NCBI GenBank assembly: GCA_963592135.1
Contig: CAVAVP010000034.1
Location: 21,729 to 85,728 of the forward strand
Direction of reading: 5' to 3'
Length of the DNA: 64,000 nt
Origin: UBA3700 sp963592135
GTDB taxonomy: Bacteria; Bacillota; Clostridia; Christensenellales; UBA3700
The notes under the pieces were generated by a model. It made no database searches, was not told the origin of the DNA, and saw only the letters and a list, made by a program, of their open reading frames with translations. The position numbers were made by a program, and so were the translations under genes. The number at the start of each line of letters is the position of its first letter. Position 1 is the stretch's first letter. Below are positions 44,735 to 53,936 of the stretch, one piece after another.

Positions 44735-44763
44735 TGTAAACCTCGCTCAATATTAACAATTTA

Positions 44764-44792
44764 ATTATATATTTTTTACTAGGGTTTATCAA
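44764..44792 (-). promoter_or_regulatory. galT promoter
   Basis: On the minus strand, TTGATA (44792-44787), a 17-bp spacer and TATAAT (44769-44764). Confidence 0.7.
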
Positions 44793-44822
44793 TTATATTG
44801 TTTGTAACTATATTTTTACATA

Positions 44823-44852
44823 TTTACATTAAATATTTATATATGTTAAAAT
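44823..44852 (+). promoter_or_regulatory. galK promoter
   Basis: TTTACA (44823-44828), an 18-bp spacer and TAAAAT (44847-44852) with an extended TG at 44844-44845. It is back to back with the galT promoter, so one regulator could control both. Confidence 0.65.
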
Positions 44853-44881
44853 AACACATGCGATGTAAAAGGAGAAAATAA

Positions 44882-46126
44882 ATGGAAAATTTAGTTAATA
44901 ACGCAAAATTTAAACAAGCATGTAAATTGCTTTATAATACAGAAGATGTCTCATATCAAGCAAAAAGATATGAAAATGTATATAATTTGCATACAAAAAA
45001 ATATGCATCAAATGGTAAGTTTTTCTCTTCTCCTGGAAGAATAGAAGTATGTGGTAATCATACAGACCATAACAATGGTAAAGTACTATGTGCTTCAATA
45101 TCTGTAGATACTATTGCTTGCGTAACTCCGCTTGATGGAAAAATTATAGTAGATTCCATTGGTTATCCAATTGTAGAGGTAGATATATCTGATATAAATG
45201 TTCATAAAGATGAATTTGGTAAAAGCGAGGGTTTGGTTAGAGGAGTTGTAGCTTACTTTGTTCAAAATGGTTATAAAGTTGGTGGATTTGCAGCAACTAC
45301 CACATCTGACGTGTTTAAGGGCGCTGGCGTGTCTTCCTCCGCATCTTTCGAAGTTTTAATCGCAGAGATACTAAATCAAATGTTTAATGATGGAAAAATG
45401 GATTCCATAACAAAAGCAAAAGCAGCGCACTTGGCAGAGAGTGAATATTTTGGAAAGCCTTGTGGACTTTTAGATCAAAGTGCTATCGCAATTGGTGGAG
45501 TATCTTATATAGATTTTAAATCAACAACATCACCAAAGGTTGAATCTATAAAATGGGGCTTAGATGATGTTTCTATTGCAATCACAAATACCGGTGGCGA
45601 TCATTGTAATTTAACTGATCAATATGCTGCAATTCGTTTAGAGATGGAGCAAGTTGCAAAATGCTTACATGCTAAGAAATTAAGAAAAGTTAAAGAAGAA
45701 GTTTTCTATGAAAATTTAGTTGAACTTCGTGGCAAAGTATCAGATAGGGCACTAGAGAGAGCAATACATTTTTATGATGAAAATAAAAGAGTAGATATAG
45801 CTGCTCGTGCACTAAAGAAAAATAATGAGAAAAAGTTTATTGATCAAATAAATCAAAGTGGTTTATCTTCATTAACATTACTTCAAAATTGTTTCCCAAA
45901 TGGAGAAACAGCACAACCAATTCCTCTTGGAATTATTCTATCAAGAAAGGTAAAAGGAGTTAAGGCTGTGAGAGTTCATGGTGGTGGATTTGCTGGAACA
46001 ATTATTGCATATGTAAATAAGGCTGATATGCCAAACTACTTAGAGCAAATGTATAAAGTATTTGGAAAGGAAAATGTATTTAATATCTCAGTTAGAAATA
46101 TTGGTACATGCAAAGTGGATTTCTAA
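44882..46126 (+). CDS. galK: Galactokinase
   Basis: GalK phosphorylates galactose at C1 using ATP. The 414-residue GHMP kinase has the galactose signature SPGRIEVCGNHTDHNNGKVL near residue 45, the ATP loop GAGVSSSASFEV and the catalytic base Asp in CGLLDQSAIAIGG. GGFAGTIIAYV near the C-terminus completes the fold. AAAAGGAG precedes the ATG by 6 bases. The stop overlaps the start of lgt (TAATG). Together with galT, transcribed the other way, it forms a divergent galactose module; the GPH transporter lies upstream of the dnaX set. Confidence 0.94.
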   Translation: MENLVNNAKFKQACKLLYNTEDVSYQAKRYENVYNLHTKKYASNGKFFSSPGRIEVCGNHTDHNNGKVLCASISVDTIACVTPLDGKIIVDSIGYPIVEVDISDINVHKDEFGKSEGLVRGVVAYFVQNGYKVGGFAATTTSDVFKGAGVSSSASFEVLIAEILNQMFNDGKMDSITKAKAAHLAESEYFGKPCGLLDQSAIAIGGVSYIDFKSTTSPKVESIKWGLDDVSIAITNTGGDHCNLTDQYAAIRLEMEQVAKCLHAKKLRKVKEEVFYENLVELRGKVSDRALERAIHFYDENKRVDIAARALKKNNEKKFIDQINQSGLSSLTLLQNCFPNGETAQPIPLGIILSRKVKGVKAVRVHGGGFAGTIIAYVNKADMPNYLEQMYKVFGKENVFNISVRNIGTCKVDF

Positions 46127-47154
46127 TGAATTATTTGTTGTCTGCAATTAATAAAATAGCCTTTTCAATAGGTGGCATAGATATAGCATGGTATGGAATT
46201 ATAGTAACATCTGGTATGATTGCTGCATTTTTGCTTTTCTTATATATGGCAAAAAAGCAAGGTCTTGATGACGACTTTTCATTTGAAGCATTTATTTGGA
46301 TAATAATTCTTGCCGTTGTTTTTTGTAGAGTATTTTATGTTGTCCCAAGATGGGGTGAAGATTATACGACGCTTAAAGAAGCACTAAATATAAGGGAAGG
46401 CGGACTTACAATAGTAGGTGGTATCTTTGGTGGAGTTCTTGCAATTATAATTTGTACGTTTAAAAATAGAAAATATCATTTAGCAAAACTTTCGGATGCT
46501 TGCGCGTTTCCGGTTATGATAGGACAAGTTATAGGAAGGTGGGGAAATTTCGTAAATCAAGAGTTGTTTGGACTTGAAATAACAAATCCTGCATTCCAAC
46601 ATTTTCCATTTGCTGTATATATAGAAAATCCAGCTGTATATTATTCTGGATATACGGCGGGTTGGTATTGCGCTCTATTTTTCTATGAAAGTGTAATAAA
46701 TTTAGTTGGTCTTATAATTGGTCTTGTTCTTTATTACAAGTTTAAAGATAAGATGAAACCTATGACACTAACTTTAGGTTATTTAACATGGTATGGATTA
46801 GTTAGAGGAAGTTTAGAGTTTTTAAAGATAGACCATGTAACACTTGGAGATACTGGCATTGGAACTATTCAAATTATTTGCTACACTGTTGCTTGTATAG
46901 GTATTATATTATTAGTGCTTTTATATACGAATAAAATTAATTTTGAATCTAAAAAATTCCAAACTATAATTGATGCAAGATGGATTAAAATAAGAGAAAA
47001 AGAAGCTTTAATGAAAACTAATAAAAATGAAAGTGAAAAAGTAGATGAAGTTGTTGAGGCTACGGAAAATACAACAAAAAATGTAGATAAAACAAAAGGA
47101 GAAGTTGATGACAAGTCAACAAAAGATGATGAGAAACCTAACGCTATTAACTGA
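46126..47154 (+). CDS. lgt: Prolipoprotein diacylglyceryl transferase
   Basis: Lgt adds diacylglycerol to the lipobox cysteine of prelipoproteins at the membrane. The 342-residue protein has seven hydrophobic helices. Its conserved region is GQVIGRWGNFVNQELFGLE (Arg, Asn, Glu and Gly of the Lgt signature), with REGGLTIVGGIFGG before it and WYGLVRGSLEFLK after it. The position of E. coli His103 is Val here, as many Firmicutes have a non-His residue. The last 55 residues form a charged tail rich in Lys, Glu and Asp. I start at the ATG overlapping the galK stop; the in-frame start 6 codons earlier lies inside galK. Its 3' end overlaps pncB. Confidence 0.93.
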   Translation: MNYLLSAINKIAFSIGGIDIAWYGIIVTSGMIAAFLLFLYMAKKQGLDDDFSFEAFIWIIILAVVFCRVFYVVPRWGEDYTTLKEALNIREGGLTIVGGIFGGVLAIIICTFKNRKYHLAKLSDACAFPVMIGQVIGRWGNFVNQELFGLEITNPAFQHFPFAVYIENPAVYYSGYTAGWYCALFFYESVINLVGLIIGLVLYYKFKDKMKPMTLTLGYLTWYGLVRGSLEFLKIDHVTLGDTGIGTIQIICYTVACIGIILLVLLYTNKINFESKKFQTIIDARWIKIREKEALMKTNKNESEKVDEVVEATENTTKNVDKTKGEVDDKSTKDDEKPNAIN

Positions 47155-48559
47155 TTTGTATCAGCTAACCATGATGTACGGCTATTCAAAAAATGGCCAA
47201 ATGAACAAGACTGCAGTTTTTGATGTTTTTTATAGAGGAGTAGGCAATAATTACGCAGTAGCTTGCGGATTAGAACAAGTAGTAGAATATGTTTTAAACC
47301 TTAAGTTTGAAAAAGACGATATTGAATATTTGCGTTCTAAAAATTTATTTGATGAAGATTTTTTAAAATTATTAGAAGTTTTTAGATTTACTGGTGATAT
47401 TTATGCAGTAAAAGAAGGAACAGTTATTTTTCCTCAAGAGCCAATATTAACTGTTAAAGCTCGTTTGTTTGAAGCTCAACTTATTGAGACTGCAATTTTA
47501 TGTTTATTAAATCATCAAACACTAATTGCAACAAAGGCAGCGAAAGTTGTTTACGCTGCAAATGGGGCTCCTGTGGCTGAATTTGGACTAAGGAGAGCTC
47601 AAGGTCCGGACGCTGGTATTTATGGCGCTAGAGCGGCTGTTATTGCAGGATGCGCATCAACATCAAATGTTCTTGCAGGAAAAATGTTTAATGTTCCAAT
47701 TTCTGGCACTCATGCTCATGCGTGGGTAATGAGTTTTCCAAGTGAATATGATGCATTTAAGGCATATGCAAAAATGTATCCAGATTCATGTTTACTTTTA
47801 TGTGATACTTACGATACATTACGCTCTGGTGTACCAAATGCAATAAAGGTATTTAAAGAATTAAGAAAAGAAGGACATGAACCGATTGGTATAAGACTAG
47901 ATTCTGGAGATTTAGCATATTTATCTCAAGAAGCAAGAAAAATGTTAGATGAAGCGGGATTTGAAAACGCAAAAATTTGTGCATCCGGTGATATTGATGA
48001 AACTGTATTAATGTCTCTGACTGCACAAGGCGCTAAAATAGATACTTACGGAATTGGAACAAAGTTAATTACATCAATGGATTGCCCATCTTTAGGTGGT
48101 GTATATAAGATGAGTGCAATTGAGGATGAAAATGGAAATTTAGTTCCAAAATTAAAGATGTCTGATACTCCTGGGAAAATTACAAATCCAGGATTTAAAA
48201 AGATTGTAAGAATCTATGATAAGCATTCTAATAAGGCTCTTGCTGATTTGATTTGTTTATATGAAGAAAATTTTGAAGGTCTTAATGAACTTGAAATATT
48301 TGATCCGCATTTTACTTATAAGAGAAAAACTATTACAGACTTTTATGTAAAAGAGTTAACAACTACGATTATAAAGGATGGAAAACTTGTATATAAGTTG
48401 CCATCAGTTCAAGAAATTGCTGCATATCATAAAAATGCTTATGCAGAGCTTTGGAATGAATATAAAAGATTACTTAATCCGCATATATATAAAGTTGATT
48501 TATCTCAAAAGCTTTATGACATAAAAGAAGAGTTATTAAAGAAAAATTCAATGAAATAA
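47108..48559 (+). CDS. pncB: Nicotinate phosphoribosyltransferase
   Basis: PncB makes nicotinate mononucleotide from nicotinate and PRPP in NAD salvage. The 483-residue protein has the class features LTDLYQLTMMYGY at the start, AEFGLRRAQGPD, SGTHAHAWVMSFPSE (with the His phosphorylated in this family), RLDSGDLAYLS and YGIGTKLITSMD. GGAG at 47098-47101 points to the ATG at 47108, which overlaps lgt by 47 nt in another frame. A start at 47129 (MRNLTLLTDLYQ) matches relatives better and would shorten the overlap to 26 nt. A strong terminator follows. Confidence 0.95.
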   Translation: MTSQQKMMRNLTLLTDLYQLTMMYGYSKNGQMNKTAVFDVFYRGVGNNYAVACGLEQVVEYVLNLKFEKDDIEYLRSKNLFDEDFLKLLEVFRFTGDIYAVKEGTVIFPQEPILTVKARLFEAQLIETAILCLLNHQTLIATKAAKVVYAANGAPVAEFGLRRAQGPDAGIYGARAAVIAGCASTSNVLAGKMFNVPISGTHAHAWVMSFPSEYDAFKAYAKMYPDSCLLLCDTYDTLRSGVPNAIKVFKELRKEGHEPIGIRLDSGDLAYLSQEARKMLDEAGFENAKICASGDIDETVLMSLTAQGAKIDTYGIGTKLITSMDCPSLGGVYKMSAIEDENGNLVPKLKMSDTPGKITNPGFKKIVRIYDKHSNKALADLICLYEENFEGLNELEIFDPHFTYKRKTITDFYVKELTTTIIKDGKLVYKLPSVQEIAAYHKNAYAELWNEYKRLLNPHIYKVDLSQKLYDIKEELLKKNSMK

Positions 48560-48567
48560 GAACTGAA

Positions 48568-48604
48568 AAATCCAAGCAAATACCAAAAAAGCTTGGATTT
48601 TTTT
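48568..48604 (+). terminator. Terminator after pncB
   Basis: A 10-bp perfect stem AAATCCAAGC/GCTTGGATTT with a 13-nt loop runs into seven T. Confidence 0.9.
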
Positions 48605-48676
48605 ATGCAGTAAATTCTTAAAATTTTATGTAGTATTTTTATATTATTTTTAATATAATATTTTAGAGGGGATTTT

Positions 48677-49105
48677 ATGGAATACAATTTTTATGGATGG
48701 AAAGATGCTAATGTTTTAGCAATTGATACTAGATTTTCAGGCAAGGCCCCAAGAGATTTGTATGATGAATTATCCAATATATGGTGCGAATATACTTGTG
48801 CACCTAGACTTAGAGAAAAATGGTCAAAAGAAAATAAAACATGTGGCCAATGCTCAATTACCGCTTTTTTAATACAAGATATCTTTGGTGGAAAAGTTTA
48901 TGGAATAAATGTTAAGGGCGCAACGCACTGTTTTAATAATGTTAATGGTTGTATTTTTGATTTAACATCTGAACAATTTGGTGATGAGGCTAAAAACTTA
49001 GATTATAGTAATTGTGAAGAACAATCAAGAGATGTACATTTTTTTAAAAAAGAAAAAAAAGAAAGGTATGAATACCTAAAGGAAGGTTTATTAAAAAACA
49101 AATGA
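48677..49105 (+). CDS. YunG-like protein of unknown function
   Basis: The 142-residue cytoplasmic protein matches the YunG family of B. subtilis and relatives: APRLREKWSKENKTCGQCSI, then TAFLIQDIFGGKVYGI, THCFNNV and FDLTSEQFGDE. Conserved Cys and His residues (CGQC, HCFN) suggest a papain- or transglutaminase-like fold, but no activity is established. TATAAT at 48654-48659 gives a very short leader, with AGAGGGG (48665-48671) close to the transcript end. The stop overlaps the fucosidase start by four bases (ATGA), so it is co-translated with a secreted glycosidase. Confidence 0.8.
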   Translation: MEYNFYGWKDANVLAIDTRFSGKAPRDLYDELSNIWCEYTCAPRLREKWSKENKTCGQCSITAFLIQDIFGGKVYGINVKGATHCFNNVNGCIFDLTSEQFGDEAKNLDYSNCEEQSRDVHFFKKEKKERYEYLKEGLLKNK

Positions 49106-50685
49106 AAACAAACAAAAAATTAATTAAAGGAGTTGTAATTATTATGTCTTTTATAATGATGTTAAGTTCGCTATTTTCATGTGTAAAGAAAGTTAAAAGT
49201 TACACAGAAGATTCAGCAGAATTTGATGGGGGATTTGCCTCAACAAATAACGGATACGCAAAGAATGACGAATTAGTTCAAAGATTAATATCTGTAACAC
49301 CATCAGATAGACAATTGCAATATCAGGAAATGAATTATTATAATTTCATTCACTTTGGTATGAACACTATGACAGATAGAGAGTGGGGAGATGGGACAGA
49401 AAGTCCATCGCAATTTAATCCTACAAATCTAAATACTGATCAATGGGCAAAAGCATGTGTAGATTCTGGATCAAAAGGAATTATATTAACAGCAAAACAC
49501 CATGATGGTTTCTGTTTATGGCCAAGTAAATATACAGAGCATTCTATTAAGAATAGTCCATATAAAGATGGTAAAGGAGATATAGTTAAAGATTTATCTG
49601 AAAGTTGTAAAAAATATGGATTAAAATTTGGTATATATCTTTCTCCATGGGATAGACACGAATCTACTTATGGAACCGATGCATATAATGATTATTACGT
49701 AAATCAATTAACAGAATTATTAACAAATTATGGAGATATATTCTGTGTATGGTTAGATGGCGCAAAAGGAGAAGATGCTCCAGATTTTGAATATGATTTT
49801 ACAAGATATTTTGAATTAATAAGACGTCTTCAGCCAAATGCAGTCATTTCTGTTTGTGGTACTGATGTAAGATGGATTGGTAACGAAACCGGAGCTGCAA
49901 GAAAAGCTGAGTGGAGCGTTGTTTCAAATAATAAGAATTATAATGCAAATAGCCAAACAGGGGAAACAGATACTGATAAATTATCTGGAGTTTCTGATAC
50001 GGAAAAAGATTTAGGTTCAAGAGAAGTTTTAAAGAATTATACTGCTGATCAATTGGTTTGGTATCCAGCAGAAAGTGACGTGTCTATTAGAAGAAAAAAT
50101 GCACTTCAAAGCTATGGTGGTTGGTTCTATCATGAAAATGAATCAAATAAAACAGTAGAAGCATTATATAAAATTTACATGAATACAGCAGGAAGTAATG
50201 CCTCATTCTTATTAAATGTTCCACCAAAAAGTGATGGAAGTATTGATGATGATACAGTTACAAGATTAAAAGAATTTGGTGATAAAATAAAAGCAATTAC
50301 TGCAAATCCAATAAAATATACAGCATACTCAGGAAGTAAGGGAACTAGTATTGAAGAAAACTCTAAATTGACAGCACTTGCAAGTGATTCAATAGATAAT
50401 CTTTATACTTTAGATGACGATGAAGATATTATTGATTTAAAACTAGATTCGAAGTCTTATGTTTCATACTTAGTTTTAAAGGAAAATCAAAAATACTCTC
50501 AACGTGTTGAAGAATTTAGTATTTATTATAAGAATGACTCAGGTGTTTGGAAAAAAGTTGATGATTATACAGTAATTGGAACTCAAAAGATAATTGAGAT
50601 TAACGAAGAAACAACAGAGATTAGAGTTTTTATTAAACAATCTAGATCAAATCCATGTTTAAGAAATATTGCGGTATATAATTAA
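49102..50685 (+). CDS. Alpha-L-fucosidase, GH29 family lipoprotein
   Basis: The 527-residue glycosidase removes terminal fucose from glycans. An N-terminal signal (IIMSFIMMLSSLFSCVKK, Cys27 as the lipidation site) makes it a predicted surface lipoprotein. The GH29 domain (about 60-410) shows YNFIHFGMNTMTDREWG, TAKHHDGFCLWPSKYTEHS, YGLKFGIYLSPWDRH and the nucleophile in CVWLDGAKGED, then FLLNVPPKSDGSI. A C-terminal beta-sandwich (about 425-527) resembles an F5/8-type carbohydrate-binding domain. It overlaps the YunG-like gene by four bases. It probably releases fucose from host mucins or milk glycans; no fucose catabolic genes are in the window. Confidence 0.93.
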   Translation: MKTNKKLIKGVVIIMSFIMMLSSLFSCVKKVKSYTEDSAEFDGGFASTNNGYAKNDELVQRLISVTPSDRQLQYQEMNYYNFIHFGMNTMTDREWGDGTESPSQFNPTNLNTDQWAKACVDSGSKGIILTAKHHDGFCLWPSKYTEHSIKNSPYKDGKGDIVKDLSESCKKYGLKFGIYLSPWDRHESTYGTDAYNDYYVNQLTELLTNYGDIFCVWLDGAKGEDAPDFEYDFTRYFELIRRLQPNAVISVCGTDVRWIGNETGAARKAEWSVVSNNKNYNANSQTGETDTDKLSGVSDTEKDLGSREVLKNYTADQLVWYPAESDVSIRRKNALQSYGGWFYHENESNKTVEALYKIYMNTAGSNASFLLNVPPKSDGSIDDDTVTRLKEFGDKIKAITANPIKYTAYSGSKGTSIEENSKLTALASDSIDNLYTLDDDEDIIDLKLDSKSYVSYLVLKENQKYSQRVEEFSIYYKNDSGVWKKVDDYTVIGTQKIIEINEETTEIRVFIKQSRSNPCLRNIAVYN

Positions 50686-50706
50686 TAAAAAAAATAAGGG
50701 GATTTT

Positions 50707-51603
50707 ATGAAAAAATTAATTAAAGTAACAATTATTTTAGTCGTGCTGATAACTACTTTGTTCTGCTTTATTGGATGTAAGGCTAAGGATATAGAAGTTT
50801 CTGATGATTTAGCATTAAACAAAGGAGAAGTTGTTAGTGGTTTATCTGCTTATACGCTTGCGTCAAGCGCATATAACAATTGGAAAAACAATGTCTTTCC
50901 TAATCATTTAAGAACTGAGTATTTTACATTTTCAGTAAATGAAGGAAAAATGGCAACAAGACAAGCAAGACAAATATATAAAGTAGATAATGGTGATATT
51001 TTCTCCGAGCAAGTTACAATAAATACAGGAGTAGTTGCAGGTTCAAATTATGCTGTTAAACTTTCATACGATGCTGAAACTGAAACTGGTTATGCTTATG
51101 TCTTAAAAGGCAATAAAAAGGTTTTAGGAGAAGAGCCAGATATTTATGCTATATCAGATTGGGGATCACCAGATGTGTATACAATGAAAGAAAATCAAGC
51201 TGAGATAGAGAAGTTTAAAAAAGATTATAAGAAAATGATTACAACATATAATCTAGATTCAGTTGAATATTTAGATGATACTCATGATGATACAGTTTAT
51301 ACATATGCGCCAGATCCAACTAAATATTTATGTACAGTTACAATAGATATGTCACTAGAGGCTCAAAAAACTGTTCAACAAGTTGCAAAAGCAGAATTTG
51401 AAAATGCATTACGTGTAAAAGAAGATTCTATTGACATGGAGCCAGTTACTATAACTTTCTTAGTAGAAAAGGTTGATGATACATATAGGGTTTTACAATG
51501 GGTTTCAAAAGAGGTTTATACAGGTTTTAGGCTTGGAACACAAAGTTGTGCTCAAAGTTATAAAGCGACTTTTAGCTATAACGAGAACGATTATAAAATT
51601 TAA
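50707..51603 (+). CDS. Predicted lipoprotein of unknown function
   Basis: I do not recognise a family. The 298-residue product starts with a lipoprotein signal (KVTIILVVLITTLFCFIGCK, with Cys24 at the lipobox). The mature part is acidic and polar, with YKVDNGDIFSEQVTINTG and ATRQARQIY segments, repeated beta-type stretches and a C-terminal YRVLQWVSKEVYTGFRLG. It has no obvious enzyme motif. It lies 21 bp after the fucosidase with no terminator between them, so it may be a carbohydrate-binding or sensing partner on the surface; that is inference. A strong terminator follows. Confidence 0.75.
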   Translation: MKKLIKVTIILVVLITTLFCFIGCKAKDIEVSDDLALNKGEVVSGLSAYTLASSAYNNWKNNVFPNHLRTEYFTFSVNEGKMATRQARQIYKVDNGDIFSEQVTINTGVVAGSNYAVKLSYDAETETGYAYVLKGNKKVLGEEPDIYAISDWGSPDVYTMKENQAEIEKFKKDYKKMITTYNLDSVEYLDDTHDDTVYTYAPDPTKYLCTVTIDMSLEAQKTVQQVAKAEFENALRVKEDSIDMEPVTITFLVEKVDDTYRVLQWVSKEVYTGFRLGTQSCAQSYKATFSYNENDYKI

Positions 51604-51634
51604 ATGTAAAATCTTTGTAAAGTAGAATCGTATT

Positions 51635-51667
51635 GCCCCTATTATAAAAAGTATAATAGGGGCTTTT
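51635..51667 (+). terminator. Terminator after the lipoprotein gene
   Basis: A 12-bp perfect stem GCCCCTATTATA/TATAATAGGGGC with the loop AAAAG and four T. Confidence 0.88.
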
Positions 51668-51741
51668 CAGTCAATGAGACAAAAATAGGACATAATTAAC
51701 GAAATTTTTTTCATAAAACTATTTAACTTTGTTATTTAAAG

Positions 51742-51750
51742 TGATATAAT
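51742..51750 (+). promoter_or_regulatory. Extended -10 promoter of the WYL regulator gene
   Basis: TGATATAAT (51742-51750) is an extended -10; a possible weak -35 TTTAAC lies at 51722-51727. The leader is about 25 nt, with AGGAGA before the ATG. Confidence 0.6.
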
Positions 51751-51781
51751 CTCTACACGATAAAAATATAGGAGATATTTT

Positions 51782-52795
51782 ATGAGTAACAATAACGCAA
51801 AACCAGAAAAAAAGAAAGAAGCTATCTTAGCGATAAGAGAAATTCTAGAAAAAAGAACTGACAAAAAACATCCTTTAAAACAAGAAGAAATACTAGATAT
51901 TCTTGCTAATGAATATAATATTGATGTTGAAAGAAAGGCTGTAGGAAGAACGATTGCTCTTATTAGAGATAATGGTTATTTGGATTTAGTTTCAGATAAG
52001 AAAGGAACTTATGTTGTTGAAAGAATGTTTGATGATTCTGAACTTCATAATCTTTGTGATGCTGTAATGTTTAGTAAAAACTTGGATCCAAGAAGTACCC
52101 AAGATATAATAAGAAAAATTTGTTCTTTAGGTGGTAAATACTATCAAGGACCTATGTATTTGCAAAATGCAAAGAATATTCAAGACATGAATAAGACTCA
52201 AAATAGAGAGGTTCTTTTGTCAATTGGTTTACTTGATGAAGCCATAGCAGAGAAGTGTCAAGTTAGGTTTACTTATAAAAAATATGATATCAATCATAAT
52301 TTATACGATGTTGGTAACTATAAGGTTTCTCCGTATGCCGTTGTTCAAAAAAATAGACAATATTATCTAATGTGCCAATATGTAAAAGGCGGAAAAGGGG
52401 AGTTAAGATACTTTAGAATAGATAAAATGTTTAATACTAGAAAAGTTGAAAATCAACATGCAGATGATATTAATAGATTGCCAATATTCCATAATGGTAT
52501 AAATTTTGAGGTTATTTCTAATTCTTTACCTTATATGTTCTCTGATGCTCCAAAGCCAGTAACTATTAGAATAGATGATGAAAAAGTTGCAGATGATATA
52601 TTTGATTGGTTTGGGCCAAAAGTTAAATTTAAAGAAGATCCAGATCATCCTGGAATGTATTTAGCTACAATAAAAGTATCACCAATGGCAATGCATTACT
52701 GGGCATTACAATATATTGACCATGTTGAAGTTGTACATCCTTCTGATGTAAGAGACGAAATAAAGAAATCTTTACAAAAAGCTTTAAATAAATAG
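51782..52795 (+). CDS. WYL-domain transcriptional regulator
   Basis: The 337-residue protein has an N-terminal winged helix-turn-helix (residues 10-70; KHPLKQEEILDILANEYNID, RKAVGRTIALIRDNGYLD) and a WYL ligand-sensing domain at about 145-260 (AEKCQVRFTYKKYDI, VVQKNRQYYLMCQYVKGG, LRYFRIDKM). A WCX-type C-terminal extension (260-337) ends in HYWALQYIDHVEVVHP. Proteins of this type are often activators or repressors that sense oligonucleotides or small ligands. It lies 11 bp before the rhodanese-TtcA gene and could regulate that gene, which is inference. Confidence 0.9.
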   Translation: MSNNNAKPEKKKEAILAIREILEKRTDKKHPLKQEEILDILANEYNIDVERKAVGRTIALIRDNGYLDLVSDKKGTYVVERMFDDSELHNLCDAVMFSKNLDPRSTQDIIRKICSLGGKYYQGPMYLQNAKNIQDMNKTQNREVLLSIGLLDEAIAEKCQVRFTYKKYDINHNLYDVGNYKVSPYAVVQKNRQYYLMCQYVKGGKGELRYFRIDKMFNTRKVENQHADDINRLPIFHNGINFEVISNSLPYMFSDAPKPVTIRIDDEKVADDIFDWFGPKVKFKEDPDHPGMYLATIKVSPMAMHYWALQYIDHVEVVHPSDVRDEIKKSLQKALNK

Positions 52796-52806
52796 GGAAA
52801 TAAGTA

Positions 52807-53934
52807 ATGGAAATAACACTTGATGAATTAAAAAAACTTGATGAAAGCGAATATGAATTAATAGATATTAGGACGGAACTTGAGATATCTTATGGTTCCA
52901 TTCCTAATTCTGTTAAGATTAGTCAAGATAAGTTATTAAATGATGAAGTTTTAGATAAAAATCTAAAATATATAATTTATTGTAAAAAAGATGTTATAAG
53001 TCTAGATATTGCGGAATTCTTAGAAAGCAAAGGTTATAAGGCTTATAGTTTAAAAGGTGGGTATAATGCTTGGCTTTTAGATGAGATAAAGAACAATGCT
53101 GATTTAGAGGTTAAAACAAGGGTAGAAAATAGCATTAGAACAAGATATAGAAAATCTATATGGAGCAACTTTATTAAGGCGCTAAAGACGTATGATATGA
53201 TAAAAAGCGGAGATAAAATTGCTGTTTGTATTTCTGGTGGTAAAGATTCAATGCTTCTAGCGAAGCTTTTTCAAGAATTACATAAATATAGCGAAATAGA
53301 TTTTGATGTTAAATATTTAGTTATGGATCCAGGATATAGTCAAGATAATAGACAAGTTATAGAAAATAACGCAAAAATGCTAGGAATACCAATTAATATA
53401 TTTGAATCAACTATATTTGAATCAGTATACAATGTAGAAAAATCTCCATGCTATCTATGTGCAAGAATGCGTAGAGGACACCTTTATGCTTATGCAAGAG
53501 AGCTTGGTTGTAATAAAATTGCACTTGGCCATCACTACGATGATGTAATTGAAACAATTTTGATGGGAATGTTATATGGAGCCCAAATTCAGACAATGAT
53601 GCCAAAACTTCATAGTACAAACTTTGATGGCATGGAACTTATAAGGCCACTTTACTTTGTAAGGGAAGATACAATTAAAAAATGGAGAGATTATAATAAT
53701 CTTCATTTTATACAATGCGCCTGTAAGTTTACAGACACATGTACAAGTTGTAATAATGAAAATAGATCAAAAAGAGTGGAAATAAAAGAATTAATTGCAA
53801 AGTTAAAAGAAACAAATCCGCTTGTTGAATCTACTATATTTAAAAGTGTAGAAAATGTTTGTTTAGACCAAGTTATAGGATATAAAACTAAAGGTATTAA
53901 ACATAATTTTTTAGATACATATAACGAGGATTAA
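52807..53934 (+). CDS. Rhodanese-TtcA fusion: tRNA sulfurtransferase-like protein
   Basis: The 375-residue protein joins a rhodanese domain (residues 1-97; IDIRTELEISYGSIPN, active-site loop YCKKDVIS, LKGGYNAWLL) to a TtcA-like PP-loop ATPase (110-375). The PP-loop is ISGGKDSMLLAKLF. The cluster cysteines lie in CYLCARMRRGHLYAYA, with GHHYDDVIETI and PKLHS following, and a third group CACKFTDTCTSC near 310. TtcA makes 2-thiocytidine at tRNA position 32. In the fusion, the rhodanese cysteine could deliver persulfide sulfur to the ATPase. Such fusions occur in clostridia, but the reaction has not been shown for this form as far as I know. It is 2 bp before tcdA. Confidence 0.88.
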   Translation: MEITLDELKKLDESEYELIDIRTELEISYGSIPNSVKISQDKLLNDEVLDKNLKYIIYCKKDVISLDIAEFLESKGYKAYSLKGGYNAWLLDEIKNNADLEVKTRVENSIRTRYRKSIWSNFIKALKTYDMIKSGDKIAVCISGGKDSMLLAKLFQELHKYSEIDFDVKYLVMDPGYSQDNRQVIENNAKMLGIPINIFESTIFESVYNVEKSPCYLCARMRRGHLYAYARELGCNKIALGHHYDDVIETILMGMLYGAQIQTMMPKLHSTNFDGMELIRPLYFVREDTIKKWRDYNNLHFIQCACKFTDTCTSCNNENRSKRVEIKELIAKLKETNPLVESTIFKSVENVCLDQVIGYKTKGIKHNFLDTYNED

Positions 53935-53936
53935 AA

